From NCBI RefSeq assembly GCF_041154675.1, contig NZ_AP031322.1, forward strand, positions 2,505,662-2,569,661: a DNA stretch of 64,000 bases, read 5' to 3'. The translations under genes and the position numbers were made by a program. Each line of letters starts with the position of its first letter. Within the stretch, counting starts at the first letter, position 1. Shown in pieces: positions 10,668 through 20,419 of the stretch. A model generated the notes under the pieces. It saw only the letters and a program-made list of their open reading frames with translations. It did no database searches and was not told where the DNA came from. The stretch comes from Sulfurisphaera javensis. GTDB lineage: Archaea; Thermoproteota; Thermoprotei_A; Sulfolobales; Sulfolobaceae.

Positions 10668-11899
10668 AATCTCAATTTCCCCGGATTTAATATATTGTGA
10701 GGATCTACAATGATTTTATACTTCTTCATTAACTCTAATCTAAACTCCTCGTCAACTCTATCATTAACTTCTATTGAATGTATTTCAAATGGTATTCCTT
10801 CCTTTAACATTATTGAATCAATAACATCAAAGTTCTGTTTTTCGGATATGAAAACAGTATAAATTATAATCTCATTTCTTAATGTCATTACATCGCCGTG
10901 TATTAAAACGTTTTTATCTAAAGCCTCCTTTACTTGTTTAACTACTCTATTGAAACTATCTAATGACAATAATCTAACTTCATAGAAGTATTCTTTGAAG
11001 TTTGTTAATTTACTCATAGTAACGTAAATTGCAGCAAACGCTAACTCATCAAGGAACCTTAAATTTACTTCTTCACCAAAGCTTAAAGTACTTGCTAATA
11101 TAATATTCCATTTACCAATCTTATCTACTCTCCCTTTACTAACTAATGAGAAAGCCTCAGAATCTTCAATTGTGATTCTTCTGATTTTACTTCTGTAGTT
11201 GCTTAAATTTTTTAGTATTTTTATAACATCTTCTAGTTCTTTTACTCTAATTAGTTGATCTTTCCAGTCCTCATAGTCTACTGTAGCTATTTCTGCTTTG
11301 GATATTATTCCAGTTGTTCCAGCTGCTTGAGCTACAGCTAAAGTATCTTTTCCTTGTAGGTTAAAGTCTCCTTTTGGTCCAATGATCTTTATACTCTTTA
11401 TACCATTATTATCGAAATGATAACCATATTGGAAAGAACCTATTCCCACATCTCCTCCAGCAATGTAACCACCTAAGGTTGAAATGTAAAAGCTACTTGG
11501 GTAAACTCTTAACTCTTTTCCTCTTTTACGTAAATAGTCTAAAGCTTTTTTAACCTTTACGCTAGGAGTTATAACAGTCCATTTATCATCATATTCTATT
11601 CTCTCTTCCATTTTATTTATATCTAGAATTATACTCTCTTTTATTGGTAATACTTGACCAATAGTTGATGTTCCAGCACCTCTAGCTACAACTGGGATTC
11701 TGTATTTATCACAAATTGATAAAGCGTTCTTGATGTCTTCCTCATCATTAACAAACAATACTCCCAATGCACTTTTACCCATTTTTGAAAGGATTGGAGA
11801 GACTAAATAAGGTGCCTTAGAGGCTTCATCGATAATTTTTCTATCAGTAGTGAATTTTTCTCCAAATTCTCTCTCAAATTCCTTTAATAAAACTTCCAT
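10664..11899 (-). CDS. FAD-linked oxidase (GlcD/VAO family)
   Basis: A 411-residue flavoenzyme. The N-terminal FAD-binding_4 domain contains PVVARGAGTSTIGQVLPI, which holds the pyrophosphate loop, and a later GGYIAGGDVGIGSFQYG segment. The C-terminal half ends IVDPHNILNPGKLRL, the typical close of the FAD-oxidase C domain of glycolate/lactate oxidase subunit GlcD. It would oxidise a 2-hydroxy acid or related substrate and pass electrons onward. Its stop overlaps the DUF1177 start by 4 bases, so translation is coupled. Upstream is the APC permease, 66 bases away. Confidence 0.86.
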   Translation of the reverse strand: MEVLLKEFEREFGEKFTTDRKIIDEASKAPYLVSPILSKMGKSALGVLFVNDEEDIKNALSICDKYRIPVVARGAGTSTIGQVLPIKESIILDINKMEERIEYDDKWTVITPSVKVKKALDYLRKRGKELRVYPSSFYISTLGGYIAGGDVGIGSFQYGYHFDNNGIKSIKIIGPKGDFNLQGKDTLAVAQAAGTTGIISKAEIATVDYEDWKDQLIRVKELEDVIKILKNLSNYRSKIRRITIEDSEAFSLVSKGRVDKIGKWNIILASTLSFGEEVNLRFLDELAFAAIYVTMSKLTNFKEYFYEVRLLSLDSFNRVVKQVKEALDKNVLIHGDVMTLRNEIIIYTVFISEKQNFDVIDSIMLKEGIPFEIHSIEVNDRVDEEFRLELMKKYKIIVDPHNILNPGKLRL

Positions 11900-11965
11900 A
11901 TATAAAAATCAGTTTAAAACAATAAAAATATCACCTTTAACAATGTAAAAAGGGATTGAAGTGGT

Positions 11966-13381
11966 TTATAAGCTATAATCGCCAAACCTTTTCATTATTT
12001 CAGGTTTTCTTACCTTTAAAATATAATATATGACTATATGTAATCCAAGAACACCCCAAGCTAAGTAGACTGCAATGTTTAATGGGAATGCTGGAGCTGG
12101 ATATGTACCAAAATAAATTACTAAAATGTAAGTTATTGCTGAAATTATAGGCACTATTATATGCTTTATAATATCAAACATTTTCACCTTTACTTTATGC
12201 ATAACAAGGCCTATTGCTGCAAATAAATGACCGAATGCAACATAAAATGATCCAAAGGTTATTAGGAATATGCTAGCTTCTAAAGGTCCTAGAATATAAC
12301 CAGAAATTAAACTTATTCCTCCAGTTATTATTCCAGTTAATATTATTGATTTCCCAGGAACACCATACTTATTTATATCAGAGAACATCCTTGGATATAA
12401 TACGTTATCCCTTGCCATTCCGTAGATCATTCTGCTTCCACTCGTTGCAAATGCTATAGCAGAAGAATTGAACATAAATGCTACTAACACGATAAGGAGA
12501 ATTACAACAATTGTTGGAAAGTATTTACTATAAATTACAATCATAGGATCTGGGAGTGATGCATAATTAAACATGTTAGACGGGCCATAGATAACTGTTT
12601 GAGCATAAGCGTTTAATATTAATCCTAATCCTAATAGTCCAAACTCTAAAAGTAATGCTCTTGGTAATGTTTTCTTTGGAGTTTTAGCTTCTTCAGCAAC
12701 CCCAATAGGAGTTGTTGCTCCACCAAATGTTGTAATTCCAAATATCATGGCTGTTAATACTAATATCCAGTTGTTGTTTATCGGTTGTGCTGTAAATACT
12801 GAGAAAGTATTTTTACTTCCAGCTATTCCAATTAACACTATTGAAGTAATAATTAAGAATGCAATAGAAATTAAACCTATAGCTAAGTTTAACATACCTG
12901 TTGGTTTAACTCCTAACCACATTAATATTGTTATTTCAGCTGTCATTACAATAACTATGACAGCCCATAACCACGGCATTGTTGACTGTATTGAGGGAGA
13001 AATTAAATATAAGAAAGATGCTAATCCTAATAATCCAAAACCAGCAGTACCAGAAATAAGGTATTGATAAATATATCCGTAACCTACTGTAAAAGCAGCT
13101 AAACTACTCCCTAAACCTTTCTTAACTATAGCTATATAACTATAAGCAGAAGCAATATCTTTACTCCATTCGTAGATCACTACTAAGGTTGTTGCATAAA
13201 TTAAATAAGATAAAATTGTAACTAATGGTAATGCGCCACCAGCTAATCCAGCTATTCCAACAAAATATAAAGTTGCTACTGCTATTGGTGCGTTTGCAGC
13301 TATTCCATAACTTGCTACTAGCCAAGTGTTTAATACTTCTCTTTTTAATTCTTTTTTTACAACTTCTTTTCTTTCATCCAT
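11966..13381 (-). CDS. APC-superfamily amino acid permease
   Basis: A 471-residue polytopic membrane protein with about twelve membrane helices. The first helix region (SYGIAANAPIAVATLYFVG) and the segment GITTFGGATTPIGVAEEAK in the middle match the APC (amino acid-polyamine-organocation) family signature, where the Glu-rich loop precedes helix 7. It is the first gene of the four-gene run to 8631 and probably imports the amino acid or amine that the downstream enzymes process. The HTH_10 regulator at 13522 lies just upstream on the same strand. Confidence 0.88.
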   Translation of the reverse strand: MDERKEVVKKELKREVLNTWLVASYGIAANAPIAVATLYFVGIAGLAGGALPLVTILSYLIYATTLVVIYEWSKDIASAYSYIAIVKKGLGSSLAAFTVGYGYIYQYLISGTAGFGLLGLASFLYLISPSIQSTMPWLWAVIVIVMTAEITILMWLGVKPTGMLNLAIGLISIAFLIITSIVLIGIAGSKNTFSVFTAQPINNNWILVLTAMIFGITTFGGATTPIGVAEEAKTPKKTLPRALLLEFGLLGLGLILNAYAQTVIYGPSNMFNYASLPDPMIVIYSKYFPTIVVILLIVLVAFMFNSSAIAFATSGSRMIYGMARDNVLYPRMFSDINKYGVPGKSIILTGIITGGISLISGYILGPLEASIFLITFGSFYVAFGHLFAAIGLVMHKVKVKMFDIIKHIIVPIISAITYILVIYFGTYPAPAFPLNIAVYLAWGVLGLHIVIYYILKVRKPEIMKRFGDYSL

Positions 13382-13521
13382 ATGATACTTTTTAAGATAC
13401 TATTATATATTTTTGACAAAATTGAGTTTTAAGTAAACTAATATGAACAATCATTAAACATTGTTAATAGTAAAACTTATAAGGTTTAAAGTTTAGGTGT
13501 TTCGTTTTATGACAAGCAAGA

Positions 13522-14130
13522 TTATATATTAAAATCTATTGAATTTAGGAGTTTGCTTATAGAATTTCTTATATGATATAGAAATGCTTGTTTTGATATT
13601 CCTAGACTTTCAGCAATATCTTTTGCTTTTACACTTCTAGGATAATTGAAGTATCCCATTAATAATGCAGTTTTAAGAATAAGTAATTCTTTCTCAGTTA
13701 AGTTATTTTTTACTATGCTATCTAATTTAATATTCCTAACTTTGACATTAGCTATACCAAAGTTTTCAGTTAAATCTTTAACTATTTGATTGTTTAGAGT
13801 TATTATATCCCAAACTTCTATTCCCTTATATACATAATTATCATAATCCAGTATATCATCCTCATAATTAAGGAGAAACCCAGATATTGAGGAGTGTTTA
13901 TCCTCTAAAAATTTTATTAAATAGCCTCCGTTTAACTTCTTATATTTTAAAATTTTAATTACATTTTCTGATTTTCTCAATTCTTCAACTATATTATAAG
14001 GAGAGGCAATAATTACTTTTACTTCGTTTCCCTCATCTATAATCTTAACTGTTCTAATTCTGTTCTTAATTTTCTCAGTCCAACATCCCTTATGAGATAT
14101 TGAAAACCTTACGTGGTATAGGTTCTTCAT
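13522..14130 (-). CDS. HTH_10 (bacterio-opsin activator type) transcription regulator
   Basis: A 202-residue protein. The N-terminal half begins VRFSISHKGCWTEKI, the Cys-Trp motif typical of archaeal HTH_10 proteins. The C-terminal 55 residues form the HTH_10 domain (LTEKELLILKTALLMGYFNY, then VKAKDIAESLGISKQAFLYH). Such proteins act as activators of neighbouring metabolic genes in Sulfolobales and halophiles. Its position directly upstream of the permease operon, with 140 bases between, suggests it controls that operon in response to the substrate (inference). Confidence 0.85.
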   Translation of the reverse strand: MKNLYHVRFSISHKGCWTEKIKNRIRTVKIIDEGNEVKVIIASPYNIVEELRKSENVIKILKYKKLNGGYLIKFLEDKHSSISGFLLNYEDDILDYDNYVYKGIEVWDIITLNNQIVKDLTENFGIANVKVRNIKLDSIVKNNLTEKELLILKTALLMGYFNYPRSVKAKDIAESLGISKQAFLYHIRNSISKLLNSIDFNI

Positions 14131-14410
14131 TCTTATAAAGATTATCTTAAATAGTATTTAAGGATTATTTTTATAAACTTAAACATATGAATAAATTTAT
14201 TGGGAATAAATTAAATAGAATTCACTTTTCTTTAGGAAGAGAAAGTAAAAATTTTTCTTTTTTGTGATTGGATAACAGTAAATATTGAGCAAAAGTAACT
14301 TACAAAAATCTTTATAAATCAATAAATAGTGAATAGATAACATAATTCATAAATTGATTCGTTTTTACTTTGTGTTCATAGTGTAACTGAGGTATAAAAT
14401 TATGGTTATG

Positions 14411-14496
14411 AGATCTCTACATGAAGATTAGATGAAAATGTTTATATATGCTAAACATTAAAAAATGAAAAGGTATAGAAATAACTTATGGTTTAA
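14411..14496 (+). repeat. Dispersed 85-bp AT-rich repeat, copy 1
   Basis: Contains AGATCTCTACATGAAGATTA, ATATATGCTAAACATTAAAA and GAAAAGGTATAGAAATAA in this order. Related copies occur at 16001, 20876 (minus), 30301 (minus), 44768 (minus) and, interrupted by an IS1-type element, at 32982/34185. No coding capacity. It contains a TATA-like TTTATATATG, so it may influence transcription. Confidence 0.65.
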
Positions 14497-14748
14497 TGAC
14501 GACGTAAGGAGGAAATTCTTGAATAATTGTTAAATACTCTATCTAAGAAAGAAAGAGATAAGTTTTATCGTTGTGTAATATTATGGATCTTTTGATAAAA
14601 AAAGGACAAACCTCGCCTTTTTACGGCGGGGTAAACAGTGTTCTACAAGAAGAGTAATAAGAGATGGTAAGAACTTGATTTTTTAACTCTATGCGGAATG
14701 TATACAATGCGGTGTAAAAACTTAAATATATTCAGTAGTAATGTATAC
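14497..14748. other. Intergenic stretch with a GC-rich hairpin and the vapB promoter
   Basis: At 14609-14634 the sequence AACCTCGCCTTTTTACGGCG continues into GGGGT and forms a stem of eight pairs with one G-T wobble and a T-rich loop. It stands out from the AT-rich background. Similar hairpins occur at ends of IS200/IS605 elements in Sulfolobales, so it may be a relic (inference). A TATA-like CTTAAATATA at 14721-14730 serves the vapB gene, whose ATG at 14749 lies about 25 bases downstream. Nothing else was recognised. Confidence 0.4.
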
Positions 14749-14982
14749 ATGAATATGTCTACAGAAGTTTTGTCTATTAGGATTAAAAAAGAATTAAAAG
14801 AGAAGGCTGAAAAACTAGGAATAAATATTAGGGAGGTTGTTGAAAAAGCGTTAGAGGAGGAAATAAAGAGAAGGGAAGAGGAGAAAATAAGGGAAGTAGC
14901 AAAAGAAATCATAGAAAATATGAAAGATGTAACTGTTAATGAGTGGATTAAAATAGTAAGGGAGAATAGGAGTGAAAGATGA
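14749..14982 (+). CDS. vapB: VapB-type ribbon-helix-helix antitoxin
   Basis: A 77-residue protein starting MNMSTEVLSIRIKKEL. The first 45 residues are a ribbon-helix-helix DNA-binding domain (beta strand VLSIRIKKEL, then two helices KEKAEKLG and REVVEKALEEEIKR), followed by a charged tail that normally wraps the toxin. The ATG at 14749 is chosen because a TATA box lies about 25 bases upstream, giving a leaderless mRNA; an in-frame start further upstream would lie before it. It overlaps the toxin gene by 11 bases, the usual VapBC layout. Confidence 0.85.
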   Translation: MNMSTEVLSIRIKKELKEKAEKLGINIREVVEKALEEEIKRREEEKIREVAKEIIENMKDVTVNEWIKIVRENRSER

Positions 14983-15382
14983 ATATTTGCTTGATACATC
15001 AGCCTTATACCCATTATTATTTAAGATTTTAACTCATGAAGTTAACATAGATTTTATTTCTTCATCTCATATTCTTGATTTAACTATTTATGAGTTAGGT
15101 AATGCTATATGGAAGGATGCTAAGCTTTTGAAAAGGATAAAGGATCCACTTAGCGTTATGAGGAACTTCATGATTATTATTAGTAAAATGAAGACGGAAA
15201 AGGTTACTGACTATGTTGAAGTAATGTTGATTGCAATGGAAAGAGATTTAACTTTTTATGATAGTGCTTATGTTTATGTGGCTGAAAGTAAAGGTTATAC
15301 TTTAATTACTTATGACTCCGAACTTCTAAATAAATGTAAAAACGCTAAAAGATTAGAAGACATTCTAAATAAACAATCATAA
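14972..15382 (+). CDS. vapC: VapC-type PIN-domain toxin
   Basis: A 136-residue PIN-domain ribonuclease with the four acidic positions: LLDTSALYP (Asp), LTIYELGNAI (Glu), LTFYDSAYVYVAE (Asp) and LITYDSELL (Asp). It starts with GTG inside the end of the antitoxin gene. VapC toxins cut RNA when freed from VapB. Family and pairing are secure; the RNA target is unknown. The 3' side is followed by about 800 bases of mobile-element debris. Confidence 0.88.
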   Translation: MKDEYLLDTSALYPLLFKILTHEVNIDFISSSHILDLTIYELGNAIWKDAKLLKRIKDPLSVMRNFMIIISKMKTEKVTDYVEVMLIAMERDLTFYDSAYVYVAESKGYTLITYDSELLNKCKNAKRLEDILNKQS

Positions 15383-15514
15383 GACAAAGGTACCTGATGA
15401 AGTGTAAAAATAATCTCTGATTTTAAGTAAACATTTATAAGACTATATCTGTGTATTTAATAAAAGTTGAACTTAATATTTATCCTCCGCATGACGTTAT
15501 TTTACCTCTGTTAC

Positions 15515-15720
15515 GGGTTTGGGTCTCATTGAATTTCATATACTTTGTATTCAATTCTCGACCCTTGGAGTTCACCAAAGTCGCGGATTAACCCGTTCAT
15601 CCTTCTCACTCCCATTAGGGGATAACCCTACTCACCTTACGAGGAAACTCCCACGTCCTAAAATTAAACTTATGCAGAAACCTCTTCATAATTCTGCAAA
15701 GAGAACTCTTATTTAAGGGT
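15515..15720 (-). ncRNA. Solo right-end relic of an IS200/IS605-type element; possible TnpB-guide-like RNA
   Basis: A GC-richer island in AT-rich DNA. Read on the minus strand it has several short stems (GTGGGAGTTTCCTCG, GGGTTATCCCCTAATGGGA, GGGTTAATCCGCGAC) and ends with AAATTCAATGAGACCCAAAC. A second locus (54402-54600, minus) ends with the same motif and has a similar GGGA-TTTCC stem before it. Right ends of tnpB-carrying elements encode structured guide RNAs. No tnpB coding sequence is seen here, so this would be an orphan end. The assignment is an inference from structure and repetition. Confidence 0.4.
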
Positions 15721-15822
15721 TTATACTTCTTTGCCTTAAAGAAAACTACTTTGCTTAACTCTCTTAACGTTAAGTTATAAATCCTTTAGTTAAAAATTTT
15801 GCATATTTATATAAATGTGTCC

Positions 15823-15964
15823 AATAATTCTATAAAAAGGGAAAGTTCCATTATCCTGATAGAATATTAAGCAAGAAAAATCAGGTTATAAAAATAGAAA
15901 AATAGTTTATCTTATGACCGTTTATTTTATAAATTTACAAAAAGCAAAATTGTGGGACACACTT
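15823..15964. mobile_element. MITE, family with GTGTGTCC ends, copy 1
   Basis: The ends are imperfect inverted repeats (ATGTGTCCAATAATTCT at the left, AAAATTGTGGGACACACTT at the right). The interior matches, in opposite orientation, the element at 44548-44710 (shared TAGTTTATCTTATG and TTATAAAAATAGAAAAATAG-like blocks). No direct repeat of the target is left at this copy. No coding capacity. No autonomous partner is visible in the window. Confidence 0.6.
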
Positions 15965-16000
15965 ATAGTGACATCTTTTAGGTATAATTTAAGGCATTAT

Positions 16001-16095
16001 CAATCTCTAATTAAAGATTAAATGAAAATGATTATATATGCTAAACATTAAGAGTATATTGAAAAGGTATAGAAATAATTTATACCTTAATGACT
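16001..16095 (+). repeat. Dispersed 85-bp AT-rich repeat, copy 2
   Basis: Contains AATCTCTAATTAAAGATTAA, ATATATGCTAAACATTAAGA and GAAAAGGTATAGAAATAATT, closely matching copy 1 at 14411 in the same orientation. Confidence 0.65.
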
Positions 16096-16188
16096 ACATA
16101 GTGAACATGTCCAATTTTCAGTATTATAAACCTTAAAAGAAATCATAAGTATGAAAAGTTTTATTATTTTTTATGTTTATTTTATGTT

Positions 16189-16887
16189 ATGATATCAAAA
16201 GTGTTAACTTACGTGCTAGTAGCTCTTTTGATAATAGCAATAGCACTTTTTGTCTTCATCAGACTTTCTACTCCAATCGTTAACTCTTCTGTTGTTTTTA
16301 CACTTCCCTTATCAACAGAAAATGTGTCCTCTGTATTAGGAGGAGATTGGACTATTAATAATAATTACACTTTAACATTTCAGCATTTAAAAAATGACAA
16401 ATATGTTGTAATTTATTTAAATACCACAGGTTTTAACACTACTAATTATTCACTACCAACTATAGGATTTGATTCACAATATATTGCAATTTATCCATTA
16501 TTGAGCACAATGATATCATTTGCTAACAACGGCACTCTAGAGACTCTCTTTAATAATCAAAGTGATGTATTAGCAATAGCTATTATGTACTTTAGCTCTT
16601 CTGCTTCTCTTTTTGCTAAACAACTATCCCTTTCGAATGTAACAGTTAATGGTACGTATGAGAGTTTTAATTATATATATTCTAACAACACTTATGAGCT
16701 CACTTCACAAAATCTTTATTATCAAATTGTTTATCCAGAAAGTGAAATTGTGTTAGTTCATGAAAATGAAGTTATTGTAATAATTACCTCTGGTTTTACG
16801 CTCTCTCCGCATCAATTACTACAGATTTTTTCTAAGTCCTCTTTCCAAAGAGAAATTATAAAAGTCAAAATATTATCTGAAAGTTAA
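16189..16887 (+). CDS. Secreted or membrane-anchored hypothetical protein
   Basis: A 232-residue protein with one N-terminal membrane helix (residues 5-26, LTYVLVALLIIAIALFVFIR). An extracytoplasmic part rich in Asn, Ser and Thr follows, with many Asn-X-Ser/Thr glycosylation sites. No conserved catalytic motif was recognised. It stands alone between mobile-element debris and the minus-strand gene at 17182. I cannot assign a function. It may be a cell-surface protein, like several others in this region. Confidence 0.7.
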   Translation: MISKVLTYVLVALLIIAIALFVFIRLSTPIVNSSVVFTLPLSTENVSSVLGGDWTINNNYTLTFQHLKNDKYVVIYLNTTGFNTTNYSLPTIGFDSQYIAIYPLLSTMISFANNGTLETLFNNQSDVLAIAIMYFSSSASLFAKQLSLSNVTVNGTYESFNYIYSNNTYELTSQNLYYQIVYPESEIVLVHENEVIVIITSGFTLSPHQLLQIFSKSSFQREIIKVKILSES

Positions 16888-17181
16888 GGTCTGAAATTAA
16901 CTACCCCTTTTATGTGTAGCTCCTTTTTTCTATAGTATAATTTCATTATAAATTAGAATCATTTTATGATGCTTAATGAGATCTTTTAGCAATTATTTGA
17001 CTGTAACATTTTTTGAAAGAGTCTATGAATAACAATTAACTCTATTTAATAAACAGTTTATCGTAGGAAAAAGATAGACTAAAAAGGAAAAATATATGCA
17101 ATTTTCTTTCTTTTCACTTACTCTTTAACTACTATAGCTAAATTATCATAAAATCTATAGATTATTTAGAATATTTAGCAT

Positions 17182-18003
17182 TTATTTCGTTGGTGGTTTC
17201 CAAACTAATGCATAAGCTCCCATTCGAGGATTAACTAACTCTAATGTAACCATATTATTTTCTATCTTTAAGTTATATGGAATAGTAATCGGATTTAAGA
17301 ATATATTAACGGGAGAAGTTATGGATTCTTTAGCTTGAGCTAAACTGGGTTTCCATGGTAATTCAACGGTTATTTTAGCTAAATACGTTGGTGAAGCTAT
17401 TGCAATTCCCTCACTACTGTAATCAACATTATACTTTTTCATAATTTCTTCAATAGTAGTACCGTAATACTCTTTATCCCAAGTGTAATAACTCCACGTA
17501 ACTATTTGTCCTGGAATTAATGAAGGTTGAAAAGAAACGTCAATATTTACAATATTCCCTTGTTGTTGTTTTTTGCAATCGGCTGTCACTTTACCTAAGT
17601 TTAATGGATCATAAATTCTAACTTTATTACATCTTACTACGTCAGAAGATGTCTTTGAGTGATGTTTATGCATTATATGACTGATTTTATCTAAAGGTGT
17701 TAATGGTATTAATTCAGTTAAAGAACTGTAAGCCCTGTCTCCTCTTTCTGATACGTTAATTTTGATATCTCTTTTTAGAACAAAATAATTTTTGTTCTCG
17801 TTATAAATATACCCTTTTTTTATTTTATTTCCATCAATTTTTATTACACCATTTTCCTCGAGAACATGCTTAATTATATTATATTTTCCTTCATATTGTC
17901 TATTATCTGGAATGATGTCTGTGATATAGATCTCATCATAATTGTAAAGCTTGTTAAGTATTGATGCAATAAGTTGTTTTGTTAAAGGAGAGAGGTCTTC
18001 CAT
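17182..18003 (-). CDS. Hypothetical protein, member of a local three-gene paralogous family
   Basis: A 273-residue soluble protein. Residues 1-70 look like a winged-helix or helical bundle (TKQLIASILNKL, IIKHVLEENGVIKIDGNKI). The C-terminal half is beta-rich and contains FQPSLIPGQIVTWSYYTW, a SPTYLAKITVELPW strand pair, and ends LVNPRMGAYALVWKPPTK. The proteins at 37940 and 38649 share this plan: a YEPSLRVGERVKWKY- or DPPTSIGEIIKTGYYVY-type block, a PT/PS strand pair and a closing G/A-Y/I-x-V/I-x-W. The family is unnamed to me. Its proximity to the protein kinase and the shared-domain surface proteins suggests a part in the same system (inference). Confidence 0.72.
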   Translation of the reverse strand: MEDLSPLTKQLIASILNKLYNYDEIYITDIIPDNRQYEGKYNIIKHVLEENGVIKIDGNKIKKGYIYNENKNYFVLKRDIKINVSERGDRAYSSLTELIPLTPLDKISHIMHKHHSKTSSDVVRCNKVRIYDPLNLGKVTADCKKQQQGNIVNIDVSFQPSLIPGQIVTWSYYTWDKEYYGTTIEEIMKKYNVDYSSEGIAIASPTYLAKITVELPWKPSLAQAKESITSPVNIFLNPITIPYNLKIENNMVTLELVNPRMGAYALVWKPPTK

Positions 18004-18689
18004 AATATAATTTCGAATTGAAAATTATAAATGTTTTCTGATTTCCTTAATTTGAAAACAAATTGCTTGAATCATTTAAAATCTGTTTTAACGTTCAAAT
18101 TATGATGTCATAATTCGAGATAAAATGGTAATATTTACGTATGTTATTATTAGTCGAGTATATTGTTTAGTTCAACCATATAGTTGAAATATAAGAAACA
18201 GAAATAAGATAAAAGAAAACTTCTATTAAACGAAATTATATGTACCAAGATAAAACCATTTTTCTTAAAAATGATATATATAAGCAGAGGAATTGGTGAA
18301 AATGAAAACTATTTATATCGTAAAGTTAGATTATTGTTCTAGCAATATATATTAGAATAAAACTATTGAGTGAAATTACTTTACTTTAAATTACTCAATC
18401 TATCTTAGATCCGAACTTATTAATACCATTATTTAAATTTGTGAGATACTATTTTAATTGCTCTGTGGGATTTATGTAAACTGTTATAATTTATTACAAA
18501 ATTAAAGAAAAATTCGAGCTGACGTTTATAGAGATTAAAAAAGATAAAGATCTTCACTATTAAAAAGATTTAACGTTAGTGAGTATAAAAGGTCTTTAGA
18601 CCAATAACCATGTAAAGGTAATTATGAGTATAGACCAATAACTTAGAAAGACTTGCCGGAAACAGTAGTCTTTCAGTAAAAGTTAGATT
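18004..18689. other. Intergenic stretch without a recognised gene
   Basis: About 690 bases, very AT-rich, no convincing reading frame on either strand. The only visible structure is a short direct repeat TAGACCAATAAC at about 18596 and 18635, close to the 3' end of the propeller gene. Confidence 0.4.
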
Positions 18690-20419
18690 TCACGGTATGT
18701 AGTATGTAGGTATTGTTATTGTAAAAGTTTGATTATTATATTGTATTATCATTATTGTTTGGTATATCACGTTATTTGGTGTTAATCCTTGTGGTAATGT
18801 GTTTAACGTGACCGTAATAATATTTTGACCAACGGTCAAATAATTTGGTGTTATGTTTACTGCCACTAAATTAGTCTTATCTACAACTACTCCAATTATC
18901 TTTGCATTCACGTTAGAGTCTAAGTATAAAGACATTGTACCATTACTCTTTATAACACCAGCATAATTAGGCCTTATTGTAGGAGGTTGCATCATAGGAA
19001 AAGCTGATTGTTGAGCAACTATAGGAGTAGACTTCTTACCCCCCTCTTTATGGTAAGAATACCACCCACAACAGCAAAAACACTTGCAATCACTACTATT
19101 AGCACTAAAAATATGAAATAATTATTAGAAGAACTAACTGAAGAAGTAGTCGAACTAGAAATTATAGGAGCAGAAGAAGTTGAAACTGTAGAGGAGCTAG
19201 GGAGATAAGTAACGGAATAAATGACACTAACAGAATTAGAATCTTCATTAACCACATAAACGTAACCGTTTATAGGATCGTATACTGCACTTACTGGATT
19301 TTCCCCTACAGTTATTGTGTACAATAATTGAGTATTATTTATTATATACACAACTCCATCTCCTAAAACATAAACGTAACCGTTAGCTTGATCGTAAACA
19401 CCACACTTAGGTGCAAAAGCTTTAATTGAAGTTATAATGGAAGTACCAGAAACAACTACTACAGTATTATCTCCAGGGTCCATAAAGTATACGTAGCCAT
19501 TCGAAGGATTGTAAGTAGCTGTTGTAAGTAAACCACCAGCATTTATTGTATATGGAGTAGGAGTACTAGAAACAACTGATATTGTTCCAGCTAAATAATT
19601 TGTTATGTACAAATACCCATTTGAGGGATCGTAAGTAACAGAGTAAGGTTCAACTTCAACCTTAATAGATCCAATAATTGATGTGCCTGAAATGATTGAA
19701 ACTTGATTAGAAGGGATATTAAAAGTTGGATTACAAAAATCTGCTACAAATACATCTGTGTTAGCTGGATCATAAGTAGCGGAAATAGGGTTAAATCCTA
19801 TTGGTATATTCGCTATAACAGAAGTATCAGAGATTACTATAATATTTTCACCACTATAGTCAACAAGATATATATAACCGTTAGCTGGGTCATAAATCGC
19901 ATCAGTTATATAAATGTGATTATAAAATGGTGGACTTAAGGCTGAAGTAGGTGGAGTACCTAAAGATATTGTTGTGATAACGGTTGTATTAGAAATAACA
20001 GAGACAGAGAATGAGCTATTATCAACCACGTATATATAACCATTAGTGGGGTCATAAACTCCTAAAACTGGATTTGGCTCTACGGAGATATTAGCTATAA
20101 CTGATGTGTTAGCTATAACTGAAACTGTATTAGATCTTGAATTTAATACATAAATATAGTTATTTTTTGGATCGTAAATTGCATATGCTGGCGAAGAACC
20201 TACTTTAATAGTTAAAGTTTTAAATTCAATATGAGTAAGAACAATAGATGCTTCAGATAGAATACCAAGTTTTGATAAATCTTTTGTAGAGTAAGATTTA
20301 GCATTATTATTTTGAGTACCCTCTATATGAGAAATTCCATAAACGTTGAAAGTTAAACTAAACAATAAAATAGTCAGCAAAAATAAGACGAGATTTAAAC
20401 CTACTTTTCTAATAGACAT
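18690..20419 (-). pseudogene. YVTN beta-propeller surface protein with shared C-terminal domain, frameshifted in a G6 run
   Basis: The first frame (20419-19019, 466 residues) has a signal peptide (residues 5-30), about seven YVTN-type propeller blades (pattern YDPxNGYIYVVN...VSVI), a Ser/Thr-rich stalk and a membrane helix (FIFLVLIVVIASVFAVVGGI). It then runs into a stop. The second frame continues as GGKKSTPIVAQQSAFPMMQ and a domain of about 97 residues ending IPTYYIP (18690-18995). The switch occurs at six G on the coding strand (19039-19044), where seven would be in frame. The same order of parts is intact in the 787-residue protein at 30453, which proves the two frames belong together. 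A -1 slip on the G run would also produce the full protein. Confidence 0.8.

Noticed and set aside
14643..15014. Minus-strand frame of 123 codons
   Set aside because: Antisense to vapB and its promoter; Ser/Leu/Ile-rich shadow.
15519..15716. Plus-strand frame of 65 codons
   Set aside because: Lies in the structured end relic; no coding pattern, and the conserved features are RNA-like on the other strand.
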